A DNA stretch of 52,290 nucleotides from Oscillospiraceae bacterium. GTDB lineage: Bacteria; Bacillota; Clostridia; Saccharofermentanales; Saccharofermentanaceae. The translations under genes were made by a program, and so were the position numbers. Shown here in pieces: positions 1-6,415 of the stretch. The stretch spans positions 1-52,290 of the forward strand of contig CACZMA010000012.1 in assembly GCA_902782125.1 (NCBI GenBank). Direction: 5' to 3'. The notes beneath the pieces are model-generated. The model was not told the origin of the DNA. It was given only the letters and a program-made list of their open reading frames with translations, and made no database searches. Numbering within the stretch: position 1 is the first letter of the stretch; each line of letters begins with the position of its first letter.

Positions 1-50
1 CACCTCGTGGGTGCTTGATTCGTTATGCAATTATCAAGGTTCGATGCAAC

Positions 51-158
51 TAGCGTTTACGCTACATTTTTCTTATTGACTTTTAATAGTTAGTCTCCTG
101 TTAATATTTACGCTTTGCGTATATAGTAATACACGCATTTATTTTACGCAATGCGTTA
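51..158. repeat. Cluster of ACGC/GCGT palindromes
   Basis: Three short perfect dyads lie in the first 160 bases: TAGCGTTTACGCTA (51-64), TACGCTTTGCGTA (109-121) and ACGCAATGCGT (146-156). The region is otherwise AT-rich and I see no gene in 1-250 on the plus strand. The dyads resemble protein-binding sites, either operators or iteron-like sites of the mobile element, but no binding protein is identified. A similar dyad lies in the promoter at 36296-36310. Confidence 0.4.
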
Positions 159-162
159 TTGT

Positions 163-191
163 TTGAAGATTGATGTTGTGTGTGATAACAT
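163..191 (+). promoter_or_regulatory. Candidate promoter of the antisense RNA
   Basis: TTGAAG (163-168) and TAACAT (186-191) are separated by 17 bases, a sigma-A-like arrangement. Transcription would start near 198 and run into the terminator at 245-278, opposite to the small toxin gene. The -10 is only a partial match, so this is a candidate. Confidence 0.4.
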
Positions 192-197
192 AAGTAT

Positions 198-278
198 GAA
201 ATTGGTCTCCGTCGATAGACGGCACGCCCAAGAAGTTAGCAATTAAAGCCGCTTATCTTGACCGTTGGCGGCTTTTTT
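198..278 (+). ncRNA. Candidate antisense antitoxin RNA, about 80 nt
   Basis: This short transcript is predicted from a promoter-like sequence at 163-191 and a strong intrinsic terminator at 245-278. It is complementary to the 3' end of the 41-aa toxin gene on the minus strand and to its 3' untranslated region, which is the layout of type I RNA antitoxins such as RatA against TxpA. Start and end are inferred, not measured. Confidence 0.45.
245..278 (+). terminator. Intrinsic terminator
   Basis: The stem AAAGCCGC (245-252) / GCGGCTTT (268-275) is followed by a T run to 278. It ends the candidate antisense RNA. Read on the minus strand the same stem has the weaker tail TTTAATT and overlaps the last codons of the toxin gene. 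Confidence 0.75.
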
Positions 279-378
279 CATGCCTGAATTTTTCGAATGC
301 TCTACCGAGAGTAAACCCGACGGAGAAGACGCCCCAGATAAACCCGATAATGGTTATCAGATCTAATATGGAGATCAT
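253..378 (-). CDS. Small hydrophobic toxin-like peptide (type I toxin candidate), 41 aa
   Basis: This is a 41-residue peptide starting MISILDLITIIGF, with one predicted membrane helix over residues 4-24 containing a VGFTLG stretch. A basic hydrophilic tail (HEKSRQRSR) follows. This is the plan of the small holin-like/TxpA-type toxins of Firmicutes, which insert in the membrane and depolarise it. ATG at 378 is preceded by a strong Shine-Dalgarno (GGGAAAGGGGTGAA). The 5' untranslated region holds a hairpin (GCAGATCATCTGC with flanking CTCAT/ATGAG), and the promoter has a perfect TATAAT at 476-481. The gene lies downstream of a MobV relaxase on the same strand, fitting a plasmid-maintenance role. 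Too short for usual gene callers. Alternative: an unrelated membrane micropeptide. Confidence 0.6.
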   Translation of the reverse strand: MISILDLITIIGFIWGVFSVGFTLGRAFEKFRHEKSRQRSR

Positions 379-475
379 AACATTTCACCCCTTTCCCTCA
401 TCGGATTGCAGATGATCTGCATGAGAGCGAAAACGGGTGTGCCGCCTACCGTGAATGACGGAGACCAACACTAAA

Positions 476-481
476 ATTATA
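476..481 (-). promoter_or_regulatory. -10 element of the toxin-like gene
   Basis: A perfect TATAAT on the minus strand places the start near 469, so the mRNA would begin inside the inverted-repeat arm GTTGGTCTCCGTC. No good -35 is visible at 17 bases. Confidence 0.5.
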
Positions 482-504
482 TCAGGTTGGATTGCCTGAT
501 TGGA

Positions 505-678
505 TTACGACTTCATTTCACTGAACAAATTGTCCATATATCGGAGATACTTTCGTAATCTCTTTAATAGTTTTCGCTTATCTTCCGGAAGCTTCGGAAC
601 TTCTCTTCCATGCTTAGCGATAAGATTTGCGAACAAATCCGTAAAATTGTTGAATGCGATTTCTTCATCTCTAGTCAT
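505..678 (-). CDS. Small hypothetical protein of the mobile element, 57 aa
   Basis: I do not recognise this family. It is a small soluble protein (MTRDEEIAFNNF...) with an acidic N-terminus and a basic stretch KRKLLKRLRKYLRYMDN, predicted helical. The ATG at 678 has AGGTGA five bases upstream; a GTG at 687 overlapping the mob stop codon is an alternative start. It is translationally coupled to the relaxase, so it is probably part of the mob operon and could be an accessory mobilisation or copy-control protein. Function unknown. Confidence 0.55.
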   Translation of the reverse strand: MTRDEEIAFNNFTDLFANLIAKHGREVPKLPEDKRKLLKRLRKYLRYMDNLFSEMKS

Positions 679-683
679 ATTTA

Positions 684-1685
684 TCACCTGGCGATACCGC
701 CCATACCCTTTCTTTTTTGTGCGTTTATTGCCTTTCTGCGTTCTCTCTCCTTCTCTTCGAGTTCTTCAAGAAGACCCGGAGGAAGTAGTTCGATCTGTTT
801 CTGAAGTTTTGCCTGCTTAGCTCTGAGCTCATCGATCTTGCCGTCTCTTTCTTTGACAGCTTCTTCCAGCTCTTCGGTCTTTCCTTTCCAGTAACGGCTG
901 ACATCTTTCTGTTCACCGATGTCACGATGGAGTCGGTCGACATATCCGTTGACCGATTTGATCTGTTCCTTCATCCGTGCCATTTCCGGCGCATAACGGG
1001 AAATGAGTTCGATTGCCTGAGCCTTCTTCTCCTTGCTCTTGATCAAACCGATATCGTTGATAGCCTGAGCGATCTCCTCATAGTGGAGCATAAGCACATC
1101 AGCGTTCTTGAAGAGATACGTAGGAAGATGCTCACGATGACTGATACGCTTGGGAATACCACGCTTGATATCCGGGAAGTGATATACCATGTGTTCGTAA
1201 AACAGATCCTGAAGTTTAACGAGACCTGCAGGTCCGCCGATTATGCTCTTGGAAGAAAGTCTTCCGTCTTTCGTGATAGGCACAAAGCACACGTGCATGT
1301 GCGGACTCTTCTCATCGAGATGAACTACTGCGGAAAGGATATTATCTTCCCCGAAAGTCTTCTCATAAAACCTGTATGCCATTCGGAAGAAGACGGATAT
1401 ATCCTGCAACGACTTACCCTCGAAGAACTCGGGCGAAGCAGTACAGATACTGTCCTGCATCACAACACTGTCCTTTCGAACCTTGCAGCCGACTTCCTCA
1501 ATCCTCTGAAGGATCATGCTTCTGTAACTGCCGGTTGGAGTTTTGAGATGGAAGTTGTTATGAGACTGACTCAGATCAATATCCGGGTTGCTCTTATACT
1601 TTTCCTTCTCACGTTCGTGATGCTTTTCAAGGCGACCGACTGCGCCCATCTTGCATTTGTTGATTCTCATAATTGCATATGCCAT
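684..1685 (-). CDS. mobV: MobV-family relaxase (Mob_Pre), 333 aa
   Basis: This is a plasmid/IME mobilisation relaxase that nicks oriT on one strand and stays bound to the 5' end during conjugal transfer by a helper element. The N-terminus (MAYAIMRINKCKMG...LEKHHEREKE) and the metal-binding motif HLDEKSPHMHV around residues 150-160 are diagnostic of MobV. The C-terminal third is a charged coiled coil (SKEKKAQ..., GKTEELEEAVKERD). ATG at 1685 has AAGGAG seven bases upstream; the open frame continues further upstream but into the oriT region, so that extension is not used. The likely oriT lies at 2044-2059. A terminator at 1723-1747 sits between oriT and this gene. I see no integrase inside the window. 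Confidence 0.93.
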   Translation of the reverse strand: MAYAIMRINKCKMGAVGRLEKHHEREKEKYKSNPDIDLSQSHNNFHLKTPTGSYRSMILQRIEEVGCKVRKDSVVMQDSICTASPEFFEGKSLQDISVFFRMAYRFYEKTFGEDNILSAVVHLDEKSPHMHVCFVPITKDGRLSSKSIIGGPAGLVKLQDLFYEHMVYHFPDIKRGIPKRISHREHLPTYLFKNADVLMLHYEEIAQAINDIGLIKSKEKKAQAIELISRYAPEMARMKEQIKSVNGYVDRLHRDIGEQKDVSRYWKGKTEELEEAVKERDGKIDELRAKQAKLQKQIELLPPGLLEELEEKERERRKAINAQKRKGMGGIAR

Positions 1686-1722
1686 AAATAAATCTCCTTT
1701 TGATATTTGTTTTGAAATAAAT

Positions 1723-1747
1723 AAAACCCCGCTTTTCTTTAGCGAGG
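1723..1747 (-). terminator. Terminator hairpin directly ahead of mob
   Basis: AGCGAGG (1741-1747) pairs with CCCCGCT (1727-1733) with one G-T pair, followed on the minus strand by TTTTATTT. Only 38 bases separate it from the mob start codon, too few for an independent promoter, so it may act as a transcription attenuator. Confidence 0.6.
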
Positions 1748-1763
1748 CTTTCTTAGTGTTGAG

Positions 1764-1817
1764 GCAAGATGTCAATATGTTAATAAGACCAGAGTGTCTA
1801 TACGGTTGACATCTTGC
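1764..1817. repeat. Inverted repeat site B of the oriT region
   Basis: GCAAGATGTCAA (1764-1775) and TTGACATCTTGC (1806-1817) form a perfect 12-bp inverted repeat around a 30-base centre that contains GTATAG on the minus strand. A sister site is at 2182-2233. Together they flank the oriT interval and look like binding sites for the relaxase or another element-encoded protein. Confidence 0.6.
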
Positions 1818-2181
1818 GGCAGTATTCGGTTCTATACACCGCAACAGAAACAGAAGGACGCTCCTTATGAAAGATCGCCCGCAATAAGCGGCGTGCGATC
1901 TTCCAACGAAGCTCTGTTGTGTCGTTATAAGAGCGCCAAACACCGGCGCTCTCATATCTCCCCAACAGCCTCGAAAGTCTTCATGAAAACAGTCGTCCAC
2001 CGGAAGACTGTTTTCCTTCGACTTTCTTTCAGTATCTGTTTGGGTGTAACACACTACACCTTGCAAGCAAGGTCGTGTGCAAGGGGATTCCCCTTGACCC
2101 CTTTTCGAGGATACGGAAATATGCGCGCAGGCACCGCTTCGCCCTGCGTGCATCTTCCCTTAATCCTCTTTTAGGCGGTAT
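1818..2181. other. oriT: Non-coding mobilisation region with candidate oriT
   Basis: I see no convincing gene in this 364-base stretch. On the minus strand, GTGTAGTGTGTTACAC (2059 to 2044) is a short inverted repeat whose core TAGTGTG|TTA matches the nick region of MobV-type origins such as pMV158; by analogy the nick would fall between 2050 and 2049. Beside it are a palindrome CCTTGCAAGCAAGG (2059-2072) and a perfect hairpin CAAGGGGATTCCCCTTG (2080-2096). The orientation relative to mob is as expected. The region also has an AAGACTG/CAGTCTTC-type repeat around 1980-2015. Confidence 0.55.
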
Positions 2182-2233
2182 CAAGATGTCAGTTCAGCCG
2201 ACTCCCTATACTTATTGACATCTTGACATCTTG
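2182..2233. repeat. Inverted/direct repeat site A of the oriT region
   Basis: CAAGATGTCA (2182-2191) and TGACATCTTG (2216-2225) are inverted arms, followed at once by a second TGACATCTTG (2224-2233) that abuts the repA stop codon. On the minus strand the centre carries AAGTATAG, like the start of pMV158-type oriT cores. Confidence 0.6.
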
Positions 2234-3232
2234 TTATCCCTCATCCGTTTCCGGCAGTTTCCAATACCAGCGGTCTTGAATCTTTACAGATACAATCCCG
2301 AGCTCCCGTTTTGCGGTCTGTCCTGTTGACCTGCGAACACCATTATTCTTTAGCACAGCCTCGCAATCCTCTGCCGGAACGGCAGCTCCTGCTGCAAGAA
2401 GTTCTTCTATCACCTCCTTAGCTTCTTGCAGCTTCACATCCGGTCTTCCAATCCCCGAAACGAAATCTTGTTTGCGCAGTATCTCGTCTGCAGTCTTGTC
2501 CGTAATACCCGTAAACTTGATACCGCCATCGTCAATTCTGAACTCAAGCGCATCTCCCTTTGACGCGAGGTTCATCTTTGTCTGGACGAGATAGCGCTTG
2601 TCTTCTTCATCGGGATCTCTGGCTAAAAGAAGAATGCTTCTTACTGCACCAGCTACATCGATAGAGCCGGGTGTTCTGTAGATAGCTTTAAGTCCCGGCA
2701 TCTTGTTCATGTGGTTTACGACCACGATCGCACAATCAGTTTCCCTTGCAGCGTTGATCAGTGCATTGAACTTTTGCCTGACCTCATTGGAAGCGTTCAG
2801 AGAACAGTCGCCGATATAGGAAGCCAGCGGATCAAGCACGAGAAGTTTTGCTCCCGTCTGCTTTATGCCTTCCAAGATCCTGTCATCGTCAAAAGTCAGA
2901 GGATATTCCGATTCATCAATAAAGGCGAGCCGATCTCTGATCCCGCCCGCCTTTATAAATATTGGTACTATAGTGTCATCGTAATCATCCTCTGTGCTCT
3001 GATAGAGCACCGTAATCGGATCTGGTGGTTCTCCGCAGTCCGTAAACGGCAGAGCTTCACCTCTTGTTAAGTACGCTGCCAAAGTCAGCATGAACGTACT
3101 CTTACCCTCACCCGGATCTCCCTGAAGGATAGTTACCTTTCCCCTCGGGATAAACGGATACCATAGCCAGTTGATTTCCCTGACCTCGACATTTGTTGAA
3201 CTGATGATCTTCAGTTCCTTTTTCTGTGACAT
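2234..3232 (-). CDS. RepA-like RecA-fold ATPase (AAA_25), 332 aa
   Basis: This is a hexameric helicase-type ATPase of the RepA/AAA_25 group found in mobilizable plasmids and integrated elements, probably unwinding DNA at the element's replication origin. Walker A is GDPGEGKST near residue 40; the Walker B-like segment is LLVLDPLASY near residue 130; NHMNK near 170 is the RecA-like sensor. The C-terminal 90 residues resemble a small winged-helix region ending in ...DRWYWKLPETDEG. The ATG has AAAGGAGTG eight bases upstream. It lies in the same orientation as mob. A terminator lies 30 bases upstream of the start. Alternative: a DNA repair or phage ATPase, less likely next to MobV. Confidence 0.8.
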   Translation of the reverse strand: MSQKKELKIISSTNVEVREINWLWYPFIPRGKVTILQGDPGEGKSTFMLTLAAYLTRGEALPFTDCGEPPDPITVLYQSTEDDYDDTIVPIFIKAGGIRDRLAFIDESEYPLTFDDDRILEGIKQTGAKLLVLDPLASYIGDCSLNASNEVRQKFNALINAARETDCAIVVVNHMNKMPGLKAIYRTPGSIDVAGAVRSILLLARDPDEEDKRYLVQTKMNLASKGDALEFRIDDGGIKFTGITDKTADEILRKQDFVSGIGRPDVKLQEAKEVIEELLAAGAAVPAEDCEAVLKNNGVRRSTGQTAKRELGIVSVKIQDRWYWKLPETDEG

Positions 3233-3261
3233 AAAATCACTCCTTTCTTAAAAATTTTCAT

Positions 3262-3293
3262 AAAAAAAGCGGTCATTCTTTCGAATAACCGCT
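3262..3293 (-). terminator. Terminator hairpin in the repA leader
   Basis: The stem AGCGGTTATTC / GAATGACCGCT (3293 to 3268, one G-T pair) is followed by a run of T on the minus strand. It ends 30 bases before the repA start codon, leaving no room for a promoter in between, so transcription from upstream must pass it. It looks like a rep-gene attenuator. Confidence 0.65.
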
Positions 3294-3338
3294 ATGTAAA
3301 CAAATTTATTATGATTTTTGGGTTTGATTTGGATTTTC

Positions 3339-3368
3339 CTAAAAATGCGTAGAATACCCCAAACCCAT
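3339..3368 (-). CDS. Possible 9-codon leader peptide of repA
   Basis: ATG-GGT-TTG...TTT-TAG encodes MGLGYSTHF and has GAAAGGG six bases upstream. GGGTTTG inside it can pair with CAAACCC (3314-3320 area) just downstream, ahead of the terminator at 3262-3293. The layout is that of a leader-peptide attenuator, but such short frames arise by chance. Confidence 0.25.
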   Translation of the reverse strand: MGLGYSTHF

Positions 3369-3394
3369 AATACGCCCTTTCAAAAATTTATTCA

Positions 3395-3454
3395 AGAACA
3401 TATGTTCTACACTTTACACAAAATTACAGCATATGTTTTGGTTGCATTTGTCAA
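3395..3454 (-). promoter_or_regulatory. repA promoter region with LexA/DinR-type box
   Basis: A TTGACA (3454 to 3449) lies upstream of TGTAAT (3428 to 3423), with a wide 20-base spacer; TATGCT at 15 bases is an alternative -10. Downstream is AGAACATATGTTCT (3395-3408), a perfect GAAC-N4-GTTC palindrome, the LexA/DinR consensus of Firmicutes. It suggests SOS control of element replication. Apart from this leader the 3233-3533 stretch has no gene. Confidence 0.45.
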
Positions 3455-3505
3455 CGCTTTTTTAATTCAAGAAATGCGGGAACACGTTTCAGAGTAGGTT
3501 AAGAC

Positions 3506-3530
3506 AAAAAGACCGGCATTTCTGCCGGCC
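3506..3530 (-). terminator. Intrinsic terminator, leftward
   Basis: TGCCGG (3523-3528) pairs with CCGGCA (3513-3518), followed by TTTTT on the minus strand. No leftward gene is seen immediately upstream; it may be a relic of a deleted gene or insulate the element edge. Confidence 0.55.
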
Positions 3531-3533
3531 TCG

Positions 3534-3722
3534 TTGGTAGATTATATTCCTGATTTTACCGACTGCGGTATCTGGTACAGAAGTGTATACAGTAAGATCC
3601 CAAGTTGTATCAAGTGGACTATCTGGCAGTATTCAAACCGCTATGTTCTGAAGGGATACAACGGTTCTGAGAGATATATCGATATGAATGTTATTTCCGA
3701 TAAAACATATTTAAATAAGTAA
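3534..3722 (+). pseudogene. C-terminal remnant of a GH25 lysozyme
   Basis: The 62-codon frame reads like the end of a glycoside hydrolase family 25 muramidase: W-TIWQYSN followed by G...R-YIDMNVIS is the family's last strand, where a conserved W-QYS and a D-x-N close the barrel. The rest of the ~200-residue domain, including the catalytic DxE, is absent, and there is no ribosome site or good start (first codon TTG). It directly abuts the mobile-element segment, so the gene was probably cut by insertion or deletion. Confidence 0.65.
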
Positions 3723-3756
3723 CCGACGATAACCGTCCTTCACGCTCGAAAACATA

Positions 3757-3813
3757 TTGACAGGGAATCCGGATGGATGTATGCTTTGTATTACAAGAAC
3801 TAATACAAAGCAT
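3757..3813 (+). promoter_or_regulatory. Promoter and inverted-repeat operator of the GntR operon
   Basis: TTGACA (3757-3762) and TATGCT (3780-3785) are spaced 17 bases apart. ATGCTTTGTATT (3781-3792) is repeated in perfect inversion as AATACAAAGCAT (3802-3813), overlapping the -10 and the start of transcription. This is the position and form of a YtrA-type GntR operator, and such a regulator is the second gene of the operon. Confidence 0.65.
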
Positions 3814-3847
3814 ACAAAGTATGAAGCGAAATGGAAGAAGGATGGTT

Positions 3848-4774
3848 ATGGATACAAAGAAAGTAATAAAGTTTGTAGTTATTACATACCTTATAGCGTG
3901 GACGATACAGATCGCCGTATCGCTCTATAAGGTAAACAACCCGGGAATGACAGGAACGACGGTCTTCCAGATGGGACTTGCAGTCTGCATGTTTGCTCCG
4001 CTTGTTGCGGCATTGATATCGAAAGCGGGCTTTAAGGGCATGGGATGGAAGCCGAAGTTCAAGGGTAATGTCGGATGGCTTTTTTTCGCGGCCTATGGAG
4101 TAATTCCTGTTGTTGCAGCAGGCGCAGCGCTTTTCTTCGTGATCTTCCCGAATTTCTTTGATACGACAGGATCGTATTATATTGCAGCAACGGAGTCTGC
4201 CGGTGTGGATATTGCTGAAGAACTCGCGAAAGCCGGAATGAGTATTCAAACATATACTTTAGTCAGCATGGCTGCGCTCATATATGCACCGTTTATTAAC
4301 ATTTTCACGGCAATAGGTGAAGAGGCAGGCTGGAGAGGATTTCTTTATCCGGAGCTTAACAAGAAGTTCAATAGACCGGTTGTATGGATCATTGGCGGTT
4401 CTATCTGGGCAGCATTCCACTTTCCGGCTATGCTGATCGGAGGATATGAATACGGATTGGACTATTTCGGAAGCCCCTGGCTCGGATTGATCACGTTTAC
4501 GGTTTTCTGTATCGCTTTGGGTGCTCTTGAAGAGATCGTATACAGCAAGACAAAGTGCATCTGGTATGCTGCACTAATTCACGGTTCAATAAATGCAGCT
4601 GCAACTTATCCAATGGTATATTTTGATGTCAATTATCCTGATGCTGATAAGTATATGATACTGGGACCTGCTCCCATGGGCATCATCGCAGGATTGCCTC
4701 TGATAATCCTTGCAGTGATCATGGGTATCGCAGTTGTAAGACGCGAAAAGAAAGTAAAGGAGGCAGCAGAATGA
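3848..4774 (+). CDS. CPBP-family intramembrane metalloprotease, 308 aa
   Basis: This is a polytopic membrane protein of the CAAX protease/bacteriocin-processing (CPBP, Abi) family. Motif 1 is EEAGWRGFLYPEL (residues ~158-170), motif 2 is the FHFPAM histidine near 200, and a third conserved histidine lies in LIHGSINA. About eight membrane segments are expected. ATG at 3848 has AAGGA five bases upstream; an earlier in-frame ATG at 3773 would begin inside the promoter/operator and is rejected. It overlaps the GntR gene by four bases. In Firmicutes such genes are tied to self-immunity or envelope stress; the substrate is unknown. Confidence 0.85.
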   Translation: MDTKKVIKFVVITYLIAWTIQIAVSLYKVNNPGMTGTTVFQMGLAVCMFAPLVAALISKAGFKGMGWKPKFKGNVGWLFFAAYGVIPVVAAGAALFFVIFPNFFDTTGSYYIAATESAGVDIAEELAKAGMSIQTYTLVSMAALIYAPFINIFTAIGEEAGWRGFLYPELNKKFNRPVVWIIGGSIWAAFHFPAMLIGGYEYGLDYFGSPWLGLITFTVFCIALGALEEIVYSKTKCIWYAALIHGSINAAATYPMVYFDVNYPDADKYMILGPAPMGIIAGLPLIILAVIMGIAVVRREKKVKEAAE

Positions 4775-5136
4775 TCATAAAGATAGACGAATACTCTGAT
4801 GTGCCGATCTACATGCAGATAAGAAACCAGATAGTAATGGGAATCTCCTCAGGCGAACTCAAAGGCGGCGAACAGCTGCCGACTGTAAGAGCCCTGGCAC
4901 TGGAGATCGGTATCAACACAATGACGGTCAGCAAGACATACCAGCTGTTAAAGCAGGAAGGTTACATAATGACCGACCGCAAGAACGGGGCAAGAGTAAG
5001 AGAGAATATTGCTCAAAGCGGAGTGATCAGTGACAGCAACAGAACAGAGCTTAAGAGAATAGTATCTGAAGCGAGGCTGTCCGGTGTGTCAAAGGAAGAA
5101 TTAAAAGAACTCATAGACGGGTTCTACAGTGAATAA
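4771..5136 (+). CDS. GntR-family regulator, YtrA subfamily, 121 aa
   Basis: This short GntR regulator has an N-terminal winged helix (PIYMQIRNQIVMGISSGEL, then LPTVRALALEIGINTMTVSKTY) and only ~45 extra residues, the length of YtrA-type repressors, which respond to cell-envelope or peptide-antibiotic stress. The start ATG overlaps the preceding stop (ATGA), so the genes are coupled. It probably represses its own operon at the inverted repeat 3781-3813. Confidence 0.9.
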   Translation: MIIKIDEYSDVPIYMQIRNQIVMGISSGELKGGEQLPTVRALALEIGINTMTVSKTYQLLKQEGYIMTDRKNGARVRENIAQSGVISDSNRTELKRIVSEARLSGVSKEELKELIDGFYSE

Positions 5137-5147
5137 GGAGAATTGTT

Positions 5148-6257
5148 ATGATTTGGATGGTTAAACTGATGCTCGTTATATTCATCGTAAGCTCTGCAAT
5201 ATTGCTTTTCGCGATGGGATTTCCTAAAAATCCCGAAAAGAAAAAGATGATCTTCGGTGTCCGTGACAACCCGAAATTCCACGAAGGCGAAGCAGCAGCG
5301 AAAGTTAAGGCGATCTCATCCTCGTGCCGCAGGAGCGCATTGATCATTACAGTAATTGTATGCGTCATGAGCCTTATACTTCTGTTCCTTCCTGAGACGG
5401 ATATTACTGTGCACGGATTAACAATGCTTGTCTTCGGAATGTTCCTGATCGCCGTTCCTTTTGGCAAAGGCAATACTGAACTCAAGAACCTCAAAAAAGA
5501 ACTCGGCATCACAAGATCCGGTGTTGTTTATTCAGACCTTACAAACACGAATGTGATCCACAGCTTAAAACTGCCCTGGATCATCCTTCCAAATGCTGTA
5601 ACACTCGCAGCAACGGTTGCTGCAGTTCTGATCGACTTCGGTGTATTTAACATAGTGCCTGCCGTTGAGAAATATGCACTTACTATGATGAGCCTGTCAT
5701 TTCTCTTTGTTGCCTTATTATTCCTGCCGATCGCAGTCATGATGGACAACACAAGGAATATGGTCATTTCAAAGGACAGCAATATCAACGCTAATTACAA
5801 CAGGGCAAAAAAGAAGACCTGGGCAGATATGATGATCAGCATGAGCTGGGCAAATGCGCTCTTCCTTGTCGGCTATCTGATCCTTATCACATTCGTAAAT
5901 AATGACGCCGTAATGGTCGCCGGAATTATTGTATATATCGTAATGATCATGACTGTCGTTATGATCGGTGTCTTGAATCAGAAAGCCGTTGAGAAAAGAT
6001 ATGAACGTGATACCGACTTGGAACTCCAGGATGATGACGACAACTGGATCCTCGGAATGTTTTACTACAATCCCAACGATACAAGACTTAATGTCGAGAA
6101 GAGATTCGGTTACGGCGGAACAGTAAACATAGCGCATCCTGCCGGCAAGGTGATAATGATCATCACAGCGTTGCTTCTCATAGTCTCTATCGGTTTTATC
6201 ATCTGGGGAGCAGTTACAGGAAATCTCGACGCGGCAAGCGTAAACTGGCCTTCATGA
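5148..6257 (+). CDS. DUF1648/DUF5808-type membrane protein, 369 aa
   Basis: This polytopic membrane protein has about nine hydrophobic segments. An internal soluble stretch DDDDNWILGMFYYNPND...VEKRFGYGGTVNIAHPAGK (residues ~300-335) is the DUF5808-like module commonly found in proteins paired with YtrA-type GntR regulators. The gene is 11 bases after the GntR stop with AAGGAG ahead of ATG, so it is the third gene of the operon. The biochemical role is unknown; a part in envelope or lantibiotic stress is inferred from context only. Confidence 0.75.
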   Translation: MIWMVKLMLVIFIVSSAILLFAMGFPKNPEKKKMIFGVRDNPKFHEGEAAAKVKAISSSCRRSALIITVIVCVMSLILLFLPETDITVHGLTMLVFGMFLIAVPFGKGNTELKNLKKELGITRSGVVYSDLTNTNVIHSLKLPWIILPNAVTLAATVAAVLIDFGVFNIVPAVEKYALTMMSLSFLFVALLFLPIAVMMDNTRNMVISKDSNINANYNRAKKKTWADMMISMSWANALFLVGYLILITFVNNDAVMVAGIIVYIVMIMTVVMIGVLNQKAVEKRYERDTDLELQDDDDNWILGMFYYNPNDTRLNVEKRFGYGGTVNIAHPAGKVIMIITALLLIVSIGFIIWGAVTGNLDAASVNWPS

Positions 6258-6265
6258 TGTAAGAT

Positions 6266-6303
6266 ACCGGCTTGTAAGATCAATGGTCTTCAGGCCGGTT
6301 TAT
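6266..6303 (+). terminator. Terminator after the GntR operon
   Basis: ACCGGC (6266-6271) pairs with GCCGGT (6294-6299), extended by TTG/CAG; the tail TTTATAATT is T-rich but weak. The 110 bases after it are AT-rich and hold no gene. Confidence 0.5.
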
Positions 6304-6415
6304 AATTAAGTATCCGGTTAATTAAATATTTACTGATGATTTTCCTGTCTAACGATTAACCTCAGATATTAAGATTATATCATTCTGACAATCGCTGCTT
6401 TTGTTATATTTATTT

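Larger units (their letters stand above)
202..468. repeat. Inverted repeat enclosing the toxin gene
   Basis: TTGGTCTCCGTC (202-213) is repeated exactly in inverted orientation at 457-468, and the homology continues inward imperfectly with CGGCAC-GCCC against GGGTGTGCCG. In the minus-strand toxin mRNA the two arms are the first bases of the transcript and its 3' untranslated region, so they could pair and close the mRNA end to end. Confidence 0.7.

Noticed and set aside
927..1691. 254-codon frame antisense to mob
   Set aside because: Shadow of the relaxase gene; no domain resemblance or ribosome site.
1686..2153. Upstream extension of the mob frame
   Set aside because: It would run through the oriT region and the terminator at 1723-1747; the MobV family begins at the ATG at 1685, which has a strong ribosome site.
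1794..2174. 126-codon plus-strand frame in the oriT region
   Set aside because: No ribosome site, odd composition, overlaps the palindromes and oriT core; no family resemblance.
3773..3847. Longer start for the CPBP protease
   Set aside because: ATG 3773 lies between the -35 and -10 of the operon promoter; the ATG at 3848 has the ribosome site.
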